Assembly (NCBI RefSeq): GCF_900117315.1
Contig: NZ_LT630337.1
Span: 926,794-974,662 of the forward strand
Reading direction: 5' to 3'
Source of the DNA: Bacillus massilinigeriensis
GTDB taxonomy: Bacteria; Bacillota; Bacilli; Bacillales; Cytobacillaceae
Length of the DNA stretch: 47,869 bases
In this document: positions 31,775 through 41,792 of the stretch, one piece after another
Numbering within the stretch: the first letter of the stretch is position 1
How the letters are laid out: every line of letters begins with the position of its first letter
Translations under genes and position numbers: made by a program
Notes under the pieces: model-generated
Told to the model about the DNA's origin: nothing
Database searches by the model: none
Seen by the model: only the letters and a program-made list of their open reading frames with translations

Positions 31775-32285
31775 TTTTATAAAGGCTTTGTTAAACTTGA
31801 ATGTTGATTTCCGTTCTAGGCGCGAGCGGTTCGCGGGCGTGACGGGGAGCTTACCTCTAGCTAACGCTCCTGTGGGGTCTCCCCTGCCCCGTTTTCCCGC
31901 AAGACATTGAAATCGCTTCATTGATAAAACTCCGCACGATAAAAATACTTTAGCATTTTTAGAGGACATTGAAATGGCTCCATCGAAATTACACCGCACG
32001 ATAAAAATGCTTTAGCATTTTTAGAGGACATTGAAATGGCTCCATCGAAATTACACCGCACGATAAAAATGCTTTAGCATTTTTAGAGGACATTGAAATG
32101 GCTCCATTGAAATTACACCGCACGATAAAAATGCTTTAGCATTTTTAGAGGACATTGAAATGGCTCCATCAAAATTACACCGCACGATAAAAATGCTTTA
32201 GCATTTTTAGAGGAGTCTTCGCGCCTGAAACGTAGATCAACATGTCTTAATATCAACAATGAGCTTTAACACAGCCTTTATAAAA
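31775..32285. mobile_element. composite palindromic repeat element carrying a 62-bp tandem array
   Basis: The outer inverted repeat is 36 bp (31775-31810 against 32250-32285, 30 of 36 matching; TTTTATAAAGGC at the ends). The inner one is 25 bp (31803-31827 against 32217-32241, 19 of 25; GTTGAT...AGGCGCGA). Between lies a G+C-rich core (about 31821-31900) resembling a repeat widespread in Bacillaceae (GGCGCGAGCGG..., ending GGAGTCTTCGCGCC). It has no coding capacity and could be mobilised in trans. The tandem array interrupts the core between CCCGCA and GGAGTCTTC. Confidence 0.7.
31903..32212 (+). repeat. five tandem 62-bp units
   Basis: Units start with GACATTGAAAT at 31903, 31965, 32027, 32089 and 32151, exactly 62 bp apart. 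Units 2 to 5 are nearly identical (two single-base differences); unit 1 is diverged. Each contains the hairpin AAAAATGC-TTTA-GCATTTTT (ATAC variant in unit 1) and CCGCACGAT. Confidence 0.95.
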
Positions 32286-32287
32286 AA
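32280..32287. repeat. target-site duplication, left copy
   Basis: ATAAAAAA directly precedes the IS left end and is repeated at 33749-33756, matching the 8-bp duplication made by ISL3-family elements. Confidence 0.85.
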
Positions 32288-32336
32288 GGTTCTACGTCAA
32301 ATGTTGGGGTAAAGGCTACCGCGCTACGCTTGGTGG

Positions 32337-32384
32337 CCTTTCATTCTGATGAGGAAAAGTTCTTTTCCTCATCAGAATGAAAGG
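32337..32384. repeat. perfect 22-bp hairpin inside the IS 3' region
   Basis: CCTTTCATTCTGATGAGG and AAAA (32337-32358) pair without mismatch with 32363-32384 around a GTTC loop. GGCTACC/GGTGGCC-like pairing just upstream (about 32313-32338) may add a second hairpin. There is no T tail, so a terminator role for the transposase is doubtful. Confidence 0.85.
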
Positions 32385-32411
32385 TAAATCGTAAGCCCTT
32401 ATTGAAACAAC

Positions 32412-33626
32412 TTAACCAATGTTTACCCCTATTCTTTTAAACTTGTGTTGTAATAATATTTTCGCCCGAAAACGCTCATAGTTTTTAAATCCAAATGCAT
32501 TTCGTTTGAGGACTTTGGTGGAGTTATTAATTCCTTCAAGAAAGCCATTTGAGTACTTATAGACAAAACTGTTAAGTATTTCAATCTGCCAATTTTTAAA
32601 TGTTTTCACTGCTTGACACATTTCCTTAATCCCAGTATCCTCCACCATTTTATAAAACTCTTTTAGCTCTTTTTTGACAGTATAAATTTGATCTTCTCCA
32701 ATCTCTTTTGCGTGTAAGAACCAAGCACGATAGGCTTCCTTCAGTTCGTAAGCTTTTCTTAATTCATCAGACATTTTCAAGTAACGATCTAAATACCAAC
32801 GTTCTTCCTCTGTTAGACGCTCGTTTGCTTTATAAAATATATGTCTCATTCTTTTACATTTCTTACGATCGTAGCTATGAAAATCCTTCTGTACCCTTCT
32901 TCTTACCCCATCTAATGCCCAATAAATATATCGACAAAAGTGAAAATGGTCTGCAATAATTACCGGTCTTCCCAAAGCTTCTTGAACTGCTGCTTTAAAC
33001 GAGGGACTCATGTCCATGATTACTACTTGAACATTACCTCCATGGGCCTTCAAATACTGTTTTATCGTTTTTTTATTACGATTGGGTAAGATATCAATAG
33101 GTTCTTTTGTAATCGGATTTGCCACAATCAATTGGAACTTTCCCTCACTGGTATCACCTTTGTATTCATCTATGGCTATGACAGGAGGTAATTCCTTCAC
33201 TGGATGGATTTCACTTTTGGATATTTGATCGAATCGACGAACTACTGTTGTTGTTGAACTTCCATAATTTTCAGCGGTTTCTTTAAAAGTTTTCCCCTTA
33301 ATTGATCGAATGGATATGACTTGATTCCACTCAATCGAAGTCCGTTGATACCTTTTAACAAATGGATTATTTTCTGAAAAACGTTTTCCACACTCACATA
33401 CATAACGACGTCTTCTATAAAAAAGATGGGTCTTCCTCTCAAACCATTTCAAATGTTGAATCTTTTGGATTCGATAATCATGAACCTTAATCGTTTTTTT
33501 CTGACATCTAGGGCAGAGATGCACCTTTAATTCCATTTCAACATGAATTTGAACAACTTCACCAGACTCCTCAACATTAGTCACAACTACATCTTTTAAT
33601 CCCGGAAAATACATGTTATTATTCAT
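32412..33626 (-). CDS. ISL3 family transposase
   Basis: Encodes 404 residues. An N-terminal zinc-finger pair (LCPRCQKK and YVCECGKRF, zf-ISL3) and a helix-turn-helix (KGKTFKETAENYGSSTTTVVRRF) bind the ends. The DDE catalytic domain follows, with AIDEYKG, VIMDMSPSFKAAV and the C-terminal FLEGINNSTKVLKRNAFGFKNYERFRAKIL. The gene is intact and full length, so the element may be active. ATG 33626 is preferred over 33665 because GGAG lies about ten bases upstream and the protein family begins there. Confidence 0.93.
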   Translation of the reverse strand: MNNNMYFPGLKDVVVTNVEESGEVVQIHVEMELKVHLCPRCQKKTIKVHDYRIQKIQHLKWFERKTHLFYRRRRYVCECGKRFSENNPFVKRYQRTSIEWNQVISIRSIKGKTFKETAENYGSSTTTVVRRFDQISKSEIHPVKELPPVIAIDEYKGDTSEGKFQLIVANPITKEPIDILPNRNKKTIKQYLKAHGGNVQVVIMDMSPSFKAAVQEALGRPVIIADHFHFCRYIYWALDGVRRRVQKDFHSYDRKKCKRMRHIFYKANERLTEEERWYLDRYLKMSDELRKAYELKEAYRAWFLHAKEIGEDQIYTVKKELKEFYKMVEDTGIKEMCQAVKTFKNWQIEILNSFVYKYSNGFLEGINNSTKVLKRNAFGFKNYERFRAKILLQHKFKRIGVNIG

Positions 33627-33748
33627 TTGCACGCAACTCCATTCTTTTGACTTGTTTCTAGACAATTCAAGTATAAAAGAAATGGATGTTTGCGTGTTTT
33701 TTATTGTTTGAAAAGTTGTGTCTTAACCCCAACAAATATTATAGAGCC

Positions 33749-33756
33749 ATAAAAAA
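33749..33756. repeat. target-site duplication, right copy
   Basis: ATAAAAAA immediately after the IS right end, identical to 32280-32287. Confidence 0.85.
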
Positions 33757-33803
33757 AGAGCATCAAAGGAAGTCCATTACTTTGAACTCCATTTGATACT
33801 CTT
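33756..33803 (-). terminator. parC terminator
   Basis: AAGAGCATCAAA (33756-33767) pairs with TTTGATACTCTT (33792-33803) with one mismatch. On the minus strand it ends in TTTTTTT, the tract in which the ISL3 element inserted. Confidence 0.8.
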
Positions 33804-33822
33804 AAGCCTTTTTCATATAAAA

Positions 33823-36276
33823 TTATGAATTTGTGCTTTCATCCTTCATTTCATTTTCTATTTCTATTTTCCAAATATAAACCGTTTTCCCGCTATCTGA
33901 TTCATCAATGAGGAATGAACCATTTGAGTAACGGTCATTTACACGAAGTTCTGAAGCTAATACTTTTTCTGAGATGCCTTTTTCAGTTTCAATCCAGACC
34001 TCATCACCATTAGCTACTAATTCAAATCCGATGAGACGATGTGGATTATTCTTTAACTCTCTTAACATGACAACACCGCGTTTGGCCCTTGAAGTTAATT
34101 CAAATTCATCTAATTTCATTTTCTTCACCGAACCGCGTTGGGTTGCAATGACAATGTATTGATTCTTATCGCAATCAATGATTTTTCCACCAATAACATA
34201 GTCGCCATCCTTTAGGTTTATTCCTTTTACGCCAGCTGCCCTCGCACCCACAACGTTGACTTCCTCTTCAGGGAAACGCAGACCGTATCCTAGATTCGAT
34301 GCGAGCATCAGTTGTTTAGATCCATCTGTAACATGGACATCAATTACTTCATCATTATCTTTAAGATTGATCGCAACTAAAGGCTTTGAATAACGCTGAG
34401 CTTTATATAAATTCAATTCTGATTTTTTCACCATTCCGCCCTTTGTGATAAAAAGGAGGTAACATTCTTTCTCAAAATCAGATACAGGTATCGCTTTAAT
34501 AATCGATTCATCCCGTTCAATCGGAATAATATTCGCAATATGCTGACCGAGATCCTTCCAACGAATATCAGGTAATTCATGAACCGGACAATACAAGAAA
34601 TTCCCTTTATTTGTAAATACTAAAAGAACATCCGTTGTATTCATATTTAACTGGGAAATGATTCGATCAGAATCCTTCATCCCAAAGTCTTGTCCATTGG
34701 AGGCTGCGAAAGATCTCTGGCTCGTTCTCTTAACATAGCCTTCCTTCGTAACCGTTACGATTACATCCTCACTCGCAATTAAGACTTCTAAGTTTATCTT
34801 CAATTCTTCTATTTTGTCTTCAATAACTGTACGTCTTGTATCAGCAAATCTCTTTTTGACATCTTTTAACTCTTTTTTGATAACAGATAGTAGTTTTTTC
34901 TCACTTTCAAGAATAAGCGTTAATTCCTCAATCTTATTTGCCAATTCTTCCGCTTCTGCTCTTAATGCTGTGATGTCTGTATTTGTTAGGCGATAAAGCT
35001 GTAAGGACACAATCGCTTCTGATTGGGCTTCTGAGAAATCAAATTTAGCAATTAAGTTATCCTTCGCGTCTCGCTTATCCTTTGAAGCTCGGATGGTTGC
35101 AATTACTTCGTCTAAAATGGAGAGGGCCTTCATTAATCCTTCAACTATATGCTGGCGTTCTTTTGCCTTTTGCAAATCATATTGTGATCTATTCGTAACC
35201 ACTTCTTTTTGGTGATCGATATAGGCGTCTAATAAATCTCTTAACCCCATTAATTTCGGTCTACGATTATAGATGGCCACCATGTTAAAATTGTATGAAA
35301 CCTGAAGATCACTATTTTTAAATAGAAAGTTCAAGACACCTTCCGCATCAGCGTCCTTCTTCAGTTCAATAACCACCCTCAAGCCAGTTCGATCGGTTTC
35401 ATCACGAACCTCAGAAATCCCCTCTAATTTTCGATCCAAACGGAACTCATCAATTTTTTTCACTAAATTTGCCTTATTCACTTCGTAAGGAATTTCTGTG
35501 ATGACTATTTGCTGTTTTCCTCCGCGAATCGTTTCGATTTCTGTCTTTGAGCGAACGATGATTTTCCCTTTTCCAGTTTCATAGGCTTTCTTAATTCCGT
35601 CTACCCCTTGAATAATTGCACCAGTTGGAAAATCTGGACCTTTAATTACAGTCATTAATTCGTCAACAGAGCAATCAGGTTGATCCATTCTCATGATAAC
35701 TCCATCAATCACCTCTCCAAGGTGGTGAGGGGGAATATCAGTTGCATAACCTGCAGAGATACCGGTTGATCCATTTACTAATAGATTGGGGAACCTCGCC
35801 GGTAAAACGGTTGGTTCCTTCGCCGTATCATCGAAGTTTGGAATAAATTCAACGGTATTTTTTTCGATGTCTCTTAGAAGCTCTGAGGCAATACTCGATA
35901 GTCTTGCTTCTGTATAACGCATTGCTGCCGGAGGGTCTCCATCAATGCTTCCGTTATTCCCGTGCATTTCAACAAGATAATTTCGAACCTTCCAATCCTG
36001 ACTTAAACGAACCATCGCTTCATATACGGAGGAATCACCGTGTGGATGATAATTACCAATTACATTACCAACTGTTTTTGCAGATTTACGAAAACCTTTT
36101 TCATGTGTGTTTCCTTCCACATTCATAGCATACAGAATTCTGCGTTGAACAGGTTTTAATCCATCTCGAGCATCAGGAAGAGCCCGATCCTGAATGATAT
36201 ATTTACTATATCTACCAAATCTATCTCCTAATACATCTTCAAGAGGGAGGTCTCGAAACTTTTCAACAAAACTCAT
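33823..36276 (-). CDS. parC: DNA topoisomerase IV subunit A
   Basis: Encodes 817 residues. The winged-helix/tower part carries the active-site Tyr121 in AMRYTEARL, and the quinolone-determining region reads [13 protein letters not shown] with Ser82 and Glu86 (Staphylococcus GrlA Ser80 and Glu84 by alignment), the susceptible residues. The C-terminal half has the pinwheel DNA-binding strands. Length and motifs favour ParC over GyrA: the C-terminal domain is short and no GyrA box was seen. It overlaps the parE stop by four bases (ATGA) and forms an operon with it. Decatenates daughter chromosomes. Confidence 0.96.
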   Translation of the reverse strand: MSFVEKFRDLPLEDVLGDRFGRYSKYIIQDRALPDARDGLKPVQRRILYAMNVEGNTHEKGFRKSAKTVGNVIGNYHPHGDSSVYEAMVRLSQDWKVRNYLVEMHGNNGSIDGDPPAAMRYTEARLSSIASELLRDIEKNTVEFIPNFDDTAKEPTVLPARFPNLLVNGSTGISAGYATDIPPHHLGEVIDGVIMRMDQPDCSVDELMTVIKGPDFPTGAIIQGVDGIKKAYETGKGKIIVRSKTEIETIRGGKQQIVITEIPYEVNKANLVKKIDEFRLDRKLEGISEVRDETDRTGLRVVIELKKDADAEGVLNFLFKNSDLQVSYNFNMVAIYNRRPKLMGLRDLLDAYIDHQKEVVTNRSQYDLQKAKERQHIVEGLMKALSILDEVIATIRASKDKRDAKDNLIAKFDFSEAQSEAIVSLQLYRLTNTDITALRAEAEELANKIEELTLILESEKKLLSVIKKELKDVKKRFADTRRTVIEDKIEELKINLEVLIASEDVIVTVTKEGYVKRTSQRSFAASNGQDFGMKDSDRIISQLNMNTTDVLLVFTNKGNFLYCPVHELPDIRWKDLGQHIANIIPIERDESIIKAIPVSDFEKECYLLFITKGGMVKKSELNLYKAQRYSKPLVAINLKDNDEVIDVHVTDGSKQLMLASNLGYGLRFPEEEVNVVGARAAGVKGINLKDGDYVIGGKIIDCDKNQYIVIATQRGSVKKMKLDEFELTSRAKRGVVMLRELKNNPHRLIGFELVANGDEVWIETEKGISEKVLASELRVNDRYSNGSFLIDESDSGKTVYIWKIEIENEMKDESTNS

Positions 36277-38252
36277 GGTTGTTCAACCTCCTCAATCACT
36301 GAAACATTTTCATTTTCTAAAATACTACCATCTTCCTCAAGGCCAAAGGCAACATTGGACTCAATCCATTTTCTCCTTGGCTCTACCTTATCACCCATTA
36401 AGGTGGTTATTCGGCGTTCAGCTCTGGCTATATCATCAATTCTTACACGAATAAGTGTTCGAGTTTCAGGATTCATCGTTGTGTCCCAAAGCTGGTCAGC
36501 ATTCATCTCCCCAAGCCCTTTATAGCGTTGGATGATGTATCCTTTTCCAACCTTTTTAATGGCACCTTGGAGTTCATCGTCACTCCAAGCATACTCAATG
36601 ATCTCCTTTTTACCTGAGCCTTTGCTTACCTTATATAAAGGAGGAAGGGCGATATAAACCTTTCCTGCTTCCACAAGAGGTTTCATATAGCGATAGAAGA
36701 ACGTTAAAAGAAGAACTTGAATATGAGCACCGTCTGTATCGGCATCGGTCATTATAATAACCTTATCGTAATTTGCATCCGCCACATTAAAATCAGCACC
36801 TACCCCGGCACCAATCGTATAAATGATTGTGTTAATCTCTTCATTCTTAAAAATGTCTGCAAGCTTTGCTTTTTCTGTATTAATAACTTTACCACGAAGA
36901 GGAAGTACAGCCTGGAAACGTCGATCTCGACCTTGCTTAGCAGAACCGCCAGCTGAATCTCCCTCAACTAGGTACAATTCATTCTTTTCCGGATTCTTTG
37001 ATTGAGCAGGAGTTAATTTCCCTGAAAGAAGGGTTTCTGAACGCTTCCTCTTCTTTCCACTACGAGCTTCCTCTCTTGCTTTTCTTGCCGCTTCACGAGC
37101 TTGATAAGCCTTAATGGTTTTCTTAATTAAAAGAGAACTAATATCAGGATTCTCCTCTAAAAAGTATGAGAGATGCTCTGAAACAACCGAGTCAACAGAT
37201 GAACGAGCTTCACTCGTCCCAAGCTTACCCTTTGTTTGTCCTTCAAATTGAAGTAATTCCTCTGGAACTCTTACGGAAATAATTGCAGATAAGCCTTCAC
37301 GAATATCTGCACCATCAAGGTTTTTATCTTTTTCCTTTAGCAGGCTAACCTTTCTTGCATACTCATTGAACACTCGAGTCATAGCCGTCCTAGCCCCAAC
37401 CTCGTGAGTTCCGCCATCTTTAGTACGAACATTGTTAACGAAGGAAAGCACATTTTCAGAGTAACCATCGTTAAATTGGAAAGCGAAATCCACTTCGATG
37501 CCGTTTTGGACCCCCTCAAAGCTGATCACAGGATGAAGAACATCTTTTTCCTCATTCAAATATTCAACAAAAGCTTCAATCCCATTTTGATAATAAAAAA
37601 TATCATGCATATCATTGCGATCATCAATGATTTCTATCTTCATTCCTTTTAATAAAAAAGCAGATTCACGAAGACGTTCGCACAGAGTATCGTAATTATA
37701 GGTTGTTGTGGAAAAAACAGTAGGATCAGGCTTAAAGTGGATCGTTGTTCCTGTTTGATTTGTTTTTCCGACTTTTTCAAGAGTCGTTACAGGCTTTCCT
37801 CCGTCTTCAAATCGTTGTTCATAAACAAATCCATCACGCTTAATTCGAACAACTAGCCATTCGGACAATGCATTAACAACGGACGCCCCAACACCATGCA
37901 AGCCTCCGCTTGTTTTATATCCACCTTGTCCAAATTTTCCGCCTGCATGGAGAATAGTAAAGATGACTTCAGGAGTAGGTTTACCTAATTTATGCATTCC
38001 AGTTGGCATTCCGCGTCCTTTATCTTGAACGCTTATCGAGTTATCTTTATGAATTTTAACTATGATTATATCTCCGTAACCCGCTAACGCTTCGTCAACT
38101 GAGTTATCGACAATTTCATACACAAGGTGATGAAGTCCCCTTGCATCGGTGCTTCCAATATACATTCCAGGTCTCTTTCTAACTGCTTCTAACCCTTCTA
38201 GTACTTGTATGGCATCCTCATTATAATCAAAAGCTGGTTGATTGGTAGCCAT
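36273..38252 (-). CDS. parE: DNA topoisomerase IV subunit B
   Basis: Encodes 659 residues. The GHKL ATPase ([38 protein letters not shown]) is followed by the transducer and the TOPRIM domain ([36 protein letters not shown]), ending with IMTDAD-type acidic residues. It supplies ATP hydrolysis for the ParC tetramer. Proximal gene of the operon, followed by parC with a 4-base overlap. AAAGGGG lies before the ATG. A LexA-like palindrome lies upstream (38296-38316). Confidence 0.96.
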   Translation of the reverse strand: MATNQPAFDYNEDAIQVLEGLEAVRKRPGMYIGSTDARGLHHLVYEIVDNSVDEALAGYGDIIIVKIHKDNSISVQDKGRGMPTGMHKLGKPTPEVIFTILHAGGKFGQGGYKTSGGLHGVGASVVNALSEWLVVRIKRDGFVYEQRFEDGGKPVTTLEKVGKTNQTGTTIHFKPDPTVFSTTTYNYDTLCERLRESAFLLKGMKIEIIDDRNDMHDIFYYQNGIEAFVEYLNEEKDVLHPVISFEGVQNGIEVDFAFQFNDGYSENVLSFVNNVRTKDGGTHEVGARTAMTRVFNEYARKVSLLKEKDKNLDGADIREGLSAIISVRVPEELLQFEGQTKGKLGTSEARSSVDSVVSEHLSYFLEENPDISSLLIKKTIKAYQAREAARKAREEARSGKKRKRSETLLSGKLTPAQSKNPEKNELYLVEGDSAGGSAKQGRDRRFQAVLPLRGKVINTEKAKLADIFKNEEINTIIYTIGAGVGADFNVADANYDKVIIMTDADTDGAHIQVLLLTFFYRYMKPLVEAGKVYIALPPLYKVSKGSGKKEIIEYAWSDDELQGAIKKVGKGYIIQRYKGLGEMNADQLWDTTMNPETRTLIRVRIDDIARAERRITTLMGDKVEPRRKWIESNVAFGLEEDGSILENENVSVIEEVEQP

Positions 38253-38295
38253 ATTCTTACCCCTTTCATTGCTGGCAAAACAACAAATCTTTCTA

Positions 38296-38316
38296 ATACG
38301 AACATAACGTTCGTAT
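38296..38316. promoter_or_regulatory. LexA-like palindrome upstream of parE
   Basis: ATACGAAC-ATAAC-GTTCGTAT is a perfect 8+8 palindrome 44 bases before the parE start. The Bacillus LexA box is CGAAC-N4-GTTCG; here the spacer is 5 bp, so LexA binding is doubtful. The rest of 38253-38521 shows no gene. Confidence 0.4.
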
Positions 38317-38521
38317 ATGTGTATTCGTTTCTAGTGAAGAAAAATCCTTTAAAATAAATAATTAATTACTGTAGAACAGATATTCGCACTATTTCATCTT
38401 ACCATATATTTTTTTTTTTGGTCTATGCAATATTGTATCGATTTCTTTCAATTTGGCAAATCGTATTAGCGGAAAAATCTCCTTTTTAAACCAAGTATGA
38501 ACATAATCGCCAATAATTTGA

Positions 38522-38550
38522 CAAAAAAAAGAACCGGGAAATCCCGATTC
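38522..38550 (-). terminator. yneT terminator
   Basis: GAACCGGGAA (38531-38540) pairs with ATCCCGATTC (38541-38550), imperfectly. On the minus strand it is followed by a T-rich tract. Confidence 0.75.
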
Positions 38551-38579
38551 CTTCTATAAAAAATGTTACTGCAAGAATA

Positions 38580-38993
38580 TTATTTTGTCAAAGCATGTTC
38601 TACCTTAATACATCTATCCATAATTACCGTATAACCCTTTTCCTTTAGGAGATTATATGCCTCTTCGTTTACTAAACCTTGTTGTGCCCAGAAAATATCA
38701 GCATCCACTTCGAGAAATTCCTTTGCCACATCAAGTAATTGCTCTGAGCGCCGGAAAACGTTAACTATGTCGATATGTCCCTCGATATCCTTCAAGGAAG
38801 GAACAGCTTTTTGTCCAAGCACTTCATCCACCGTTGGGTTTACCGGAATAATTTCATACCCCGCTTTCTGCATAGCCTCAGAAACCATATACGAAGTACG
38901 TTCAGGGTTACCGCTTAAACCTACTACTGCGATTCTTTTTGCTTTTTTTAAAATATCACGAATTTCTTCTCTGCTTGGATTTTCAATTGTCAT
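38580..38993 (-). CDS. yneT: CoA-binding domain protein, YneT/YccU-like
   Basis: Encodes 137 residues of the CoA-binding Rossmann fold: AKRIAVVGLSGNPERTSYMVSEAMQKAGYEIIPVNP, then VDIVNVFRR-like and DADIFWAQQGLVNEEA. It resembles B. subtilis YneT, including the position upstream of parE. Its exact role is unknown. ATG 38993 has GGAGAG eight bases upstream; GTG 39002 is less likely. It lies upstream of parE on the same strand, but 327 bases with a terminator separate them. Confidence 0.88.
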   Translation of the reverse strand: MTIENPSREEIRDILKKAKRIAVVGLSGNPERTSYMVSEAMQKAGYEIIPVNPTVDEVLGQKAVPSLKDIEGHIDIVNVFRRSEQLLDVAKEFLEVDADIFWAQQGLVNEEAYNLLKEKGYTVIMDRCIKVEHALTK

Positions 38994-39120
38994 TATTCTC
39001 ACTCTCCATTGTTTCCTATCGATTGGAAGCTTTAATTGATTCTATTTTACTTGAAGATATTTTACCTTTATTTTCTATCATTTGTACAATAATATGCACC
39101 ATTTTTTCCAATTCTTATGT

Positions 39121-39152
39121 AAAAAAAACCGAGATTTCTCCCGGTTTTTTTG
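39121..39152 (-). terminator. terminator of the GH18 gene
   Basis: AAAAAACCGaGA (39123-39134) pairs with TCcCGGTTTTTT (39139-39150) with a mismatch. T tracts on both sides. Confidence 0.8.
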
Positions 39153-39161
39153 ATTTTAGGA

Positions 39162-40883
39162 TTACTTTTTAGTCATTTGTTTTTTACTTAAATTAAGAGC
39201 AGTCCATGCGCTGTCGTCAGCGAAAAATCTTGACCAGCTCGCTATTCCCACGAGATCGTACTTCTCAGCTAGTTCAGCTCGTTTAGATAATGAAAATTCA
39301 TCCTCAAGCCAAATTTTATAAGTCGTTTTTTCCTTTTTAGAATAGTATTCAGCATAGTTTTGTCCACTAGCCTCATCATATTTTGGTTTTACTTTCTTAT
39401 CTTTGAGCCACTTCTTTACATCCTCCATCGAGACCGCTTTAGAAGAGACTTCACCGCTGTCTTTTTCGGCCCATATTCTAGTATAAAGGGGGACTCCTAA
39501 GATTAACTTTTCATTAGGAACAACCTTTAAAAGATTGTTTAGGTTCTCTTCTACCCAAGGAAAGCTTGCGACACTCCCAGCTACAGGTGATGTACCCCAA
39601 TGCTCATCATAGGCCATGACAATGAGATAGTCGACCGTTTTCGCGAGTTTTTCTCTTTCATAGAAGGATGACCAGTTCGATCCATCTGCCATAAAGGTAA
39701 TATCCATGGACACAGTTAATCCGGCTTCATGAAAATATGGTGTTGCCTCTCGAACAAACTGAGTTATATATGGTCCATCTTCTTGATTTACATTTTCAAT
39801 ATCAATATTGATTCCATTTAAACGATACATTTGACTATACATAATTAACTGACGAATCATTTCTTGTCTTGTTTCAAAGCTTTGAAAGGCATCATGTGTG
39901 AGTTCTGGGTCAAATGCGTTTGAAAATAACCCCCACACCTGATATCCTTTCTTTTTTGCCCATTTGACATAATTAGTCGATCCTAAATTATGAATAGATC
40001 CGTCCTTACTAGCTAGCTTAAACCATGTTGGAGAAACAACATTTACTCCAGGCATGTTTGGAATTTGATTCGTATCTGGATTTAATGAATAGACGGCTTC
40101 CCATGTTAAGTTGATAGGTTCATTAATTTTCTTTAATTCAACCTTTTGCTGTATATGCTTAACAGAAATTTTATTCTTGTGTTTACCTTCTATATAGTCC
40201 TTTTTTAGATAACCAGCCACTCCATCCGCTTTTCGAACGTAGTAATATTCCTCTTTTTCATCTTCAATATAAAGCTTCTCTTCTCTCTTTGTTTGTGCGG
40301 TATATGGAGATTGAATATCTGGTTTCGTTCGAAGTCTTAATTTTTCTTCGTTGATATCCTTATTAATCACCGTTCCCGTTTGGATAATATCTCCATTTTG
40401 TTGAATTTGAACGGCATTTGAGTGAGAAAGAATAGAATATTTGATAGGGTAATAGTTTAATATAGGGTCTAATGCGACGTAAATATCCCCATTTTTATCC
40501 TGTATAGGTGGTACTTGCAACTTAACAGGCTTTTCATTGATAAAGTAGGTTAATGATTTAGAAGGCATTTGCACAACTTTGTCTTTTGTCGTGATTATGA
40601 TGGATTTTGATTGGACATCATAGACAATGCTGTCATCGATAAATTTTTTCATGAAACTAATTGGTACATAAACGCTTTTTCCAACCAAAATGGCATTCCC
40701 CTGCTGCTTCCCTTCGAATAGGATTGGATAATCCCCAGAGAAATATATGGATTTCTCTTTAGAAGCAAATGGATACAAGAGTAAGAGAATGCTTGAAACA
40801 ATCAGTATGATGGCTATTAGTAACCCTAGGATGATGGGTTTCGTACCTAGTGACTTCTTCTTATAAGTTTCTATTCGAGTCAT
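39162..40883 (-). CDS. membrane-anchored glycoside hydrolase family 18 protein with SH3 domain
   Basis: Encodes 573 residues: an N-terminal membrane anchor (residues 16-40), a stalk/copper-amine-oxidase-N-like domain (IYFSGDYPILFEGKQQGNAILVGKSVYVPI...), an SH3-like domain (about 180-235, LRLRTKPDIQSPYTAQ...) and a GH18 barrel. The catalytic glutamate is Glu363 in GINIDIENV. The type is related to spore-lytic YaaH-like enzymes, so the likely role is peptidoglycan or spore-cortex hydrolysis at the surface. GGGAGG lies before the ATG. Convergent terminators isolate it. Confidence 0.88.
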   Translation of the reverse strand: MTRIETYKKKSLGTKPIILGLLIAIILIVSSILLLLYPFASKEKSIYFSGDYPILFEGKQQGNAILVGKSVYVPISFMKKFIDDSIVYDVQSKSIIITTKDKVVQMPSKSLTYFINEKPVKLQVPPIQDKNGDIYVALDPILNYYPIKYSILSHSNAVQIQQNGDIIQTGTVINKDINEEKLRLRTKPDIQSPYTAQTKREEKLYIEDEKEEYYYVRKADGVAGYLKKDYIEGKHKNKISVKHIQQKVELKKINEPINLTWEAVYSLNPDTNQIPNMPGVNVVSPTWFKLASKDGSIHNLGSTNYVKWAKKKGYQVWGLFSNAFDPELTHDAFQSFETRQEMIRQLIMYSQMYRLNGINIDIENVNQEDGPYITQFVREATPYFHEAGLTVSMDITFMADGSNWSSFYEREKLAKTVDYLIVMAYDEHWGTSPVAGSVASFPWVEENLNNLLKVVPNEKLILGVPLYTRIWAEKDSGEVSSKAVSMEDVKKWLKDKKVKPKYDEASGQNYAEYYSKKEKTTYKIWLEDEFSLSKRAELAEKYDLVGIASWSRFFADDSAWTALNLSKKQMTKK

Positions 40884-41184
40884 TTGATTTCCTCCCCATC
40901 ATCTATCCTAACGAATTCCAATAGAATTGAAAAGGGAGGAATGTCCATTTGAAATGGTAAGTTCCATTAGATTTGTGATAAGAATAAGTGATATCCGTCT
41001 TTGTTTTTCCATTATTTTATTAATAGGCTCTTACAATTACTTGAATGTTGAATTTGGCAAATAATATACTGTATATCCAATCATTTTATTTTCTGATTTT
41101 CTTTAATTACATTTTCATCATGGTGTTTTTTCAATTACATGGTAAAATAATATAGCGAATCAATCTGTTTAAGGAGAAATTATT

Positions 41185-41781
41185 ATGTTAGAAATAGTCC
41201 TCATACTAATTATTGCATATCTATTAGGATCCATTCCCTCTGGTTTAATTATTGGAAAAGTATTCTATGGAATTGATATTCGAGAACATGGAAGTGGAAA
41301 CCTGGGTGGAACGAATACCTTTCGAACACTTGGTATTAAAGCAGGGATTGTTGTCACTCTAGCTGATATCCTAAAAGGAACCCTCGCTGCTGCATTGCCG
41401 ACACTATTTGACTCAAGCCTACACTCGTTAATCGCTGGTTCGATAGCAGTTCTAGGGCATACCTATCCAATTTTCGCTAACTTTAGAGGTGGAAAAGCAG
41501 TTGCTACTTCAGGCGGAATTTTATTATTCTATGCACCCTATATGTTTATTTTTATGATCTGCGCATTCTTTATTAGCTTATACATAACCAAATATGTCTC
41601 CTTATCATCTATTATTGCAGGGATTGTTGCAGTCCTTTATGCAATTATACATTCATTTTTTGAATGGGATCCTTTATTAATTATAATTGTTGCCATTCTT
41701 GCTTCCTTTGTGATATACCGACATCGCGACAATATAAAAAGAATCAAAAATAAAACAGAACCGAAAATTAAATGGCTTTAA
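41185..41781 (+). CDS. plsY: glycerol-3-phosphate acyltransferase PlsY
   Basis: Encodes 198 residues with five or so membrane helices and all three PlsY motifs: [22 protein letters not shown], and [21 protein letters not shown]. PlsY transfers acyl groups from acyl-phosphate to glycerol-3-phosphate, the first step of phospholipid synthesis. AAGGAG lies before ATG 41185. It is the intact copy; a truncated relative occurs at 13222. Divergent from the GH18 gene across about 300 bases (40884-41184) with no recognised element, and ends at a strong terminator. Confidence 0.95.
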   Translation: MLEIVLILIIAYLLGSIPSGLIIGKVFYGIDIREHGSGNLGGTNTFRTLGIKAGIVVTLADILKGTLAAALPTLFDSSLHSLIAGSIAVLGHTYPIFANFRGGKAVATSGGILLFYAPYMFIFMICAFFISLYITKYVSLSSIIAGIVAVLYAIIHSFFEWDPLLIIIVAILASFVIYRHRDNIKRIKNKTEPKIKWL

Positions 41782-41792
41782 TAAGCTATCCT

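Larger units (their letters stand above)
32288..33748 (-). mobile_element. complete ISL3-family insertion sequence (1461 bp)
   Basis: Ends are imperfect inverted repeats: GGTTCTACGTCAAATGTTGG on the left and GGCTCTATAATATTTGTTGG on the right (minus sense), matching at 16 of 23 positions and sharing TGTTGGGGT. Flanked by the 8-bp direct repeat ATAAAAAA. It contains one intact transposase gene and a long hairpin in its 3' non-coding part. It sits at the T tract of the parC terminator. Confidence 0.92.

Noticed and set aside
31730-31999. 89-codon minus-strand frame across the palindromic element
   Set aside because: It lies in the G+C-rich non-coding repeat core and runs into the tandem array.
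31903-32212. the 62-bp tandem array as a CRISPR
   Set aside because: Units are directly adjacent and nearly identical over their whole length; there are no unique spacers and no cas genes.
33823-36276. quinolone-resistance substitutions in ParC
   Set aside because: The key positions (Ser82, Glu86) carry the usual susceptible residues.
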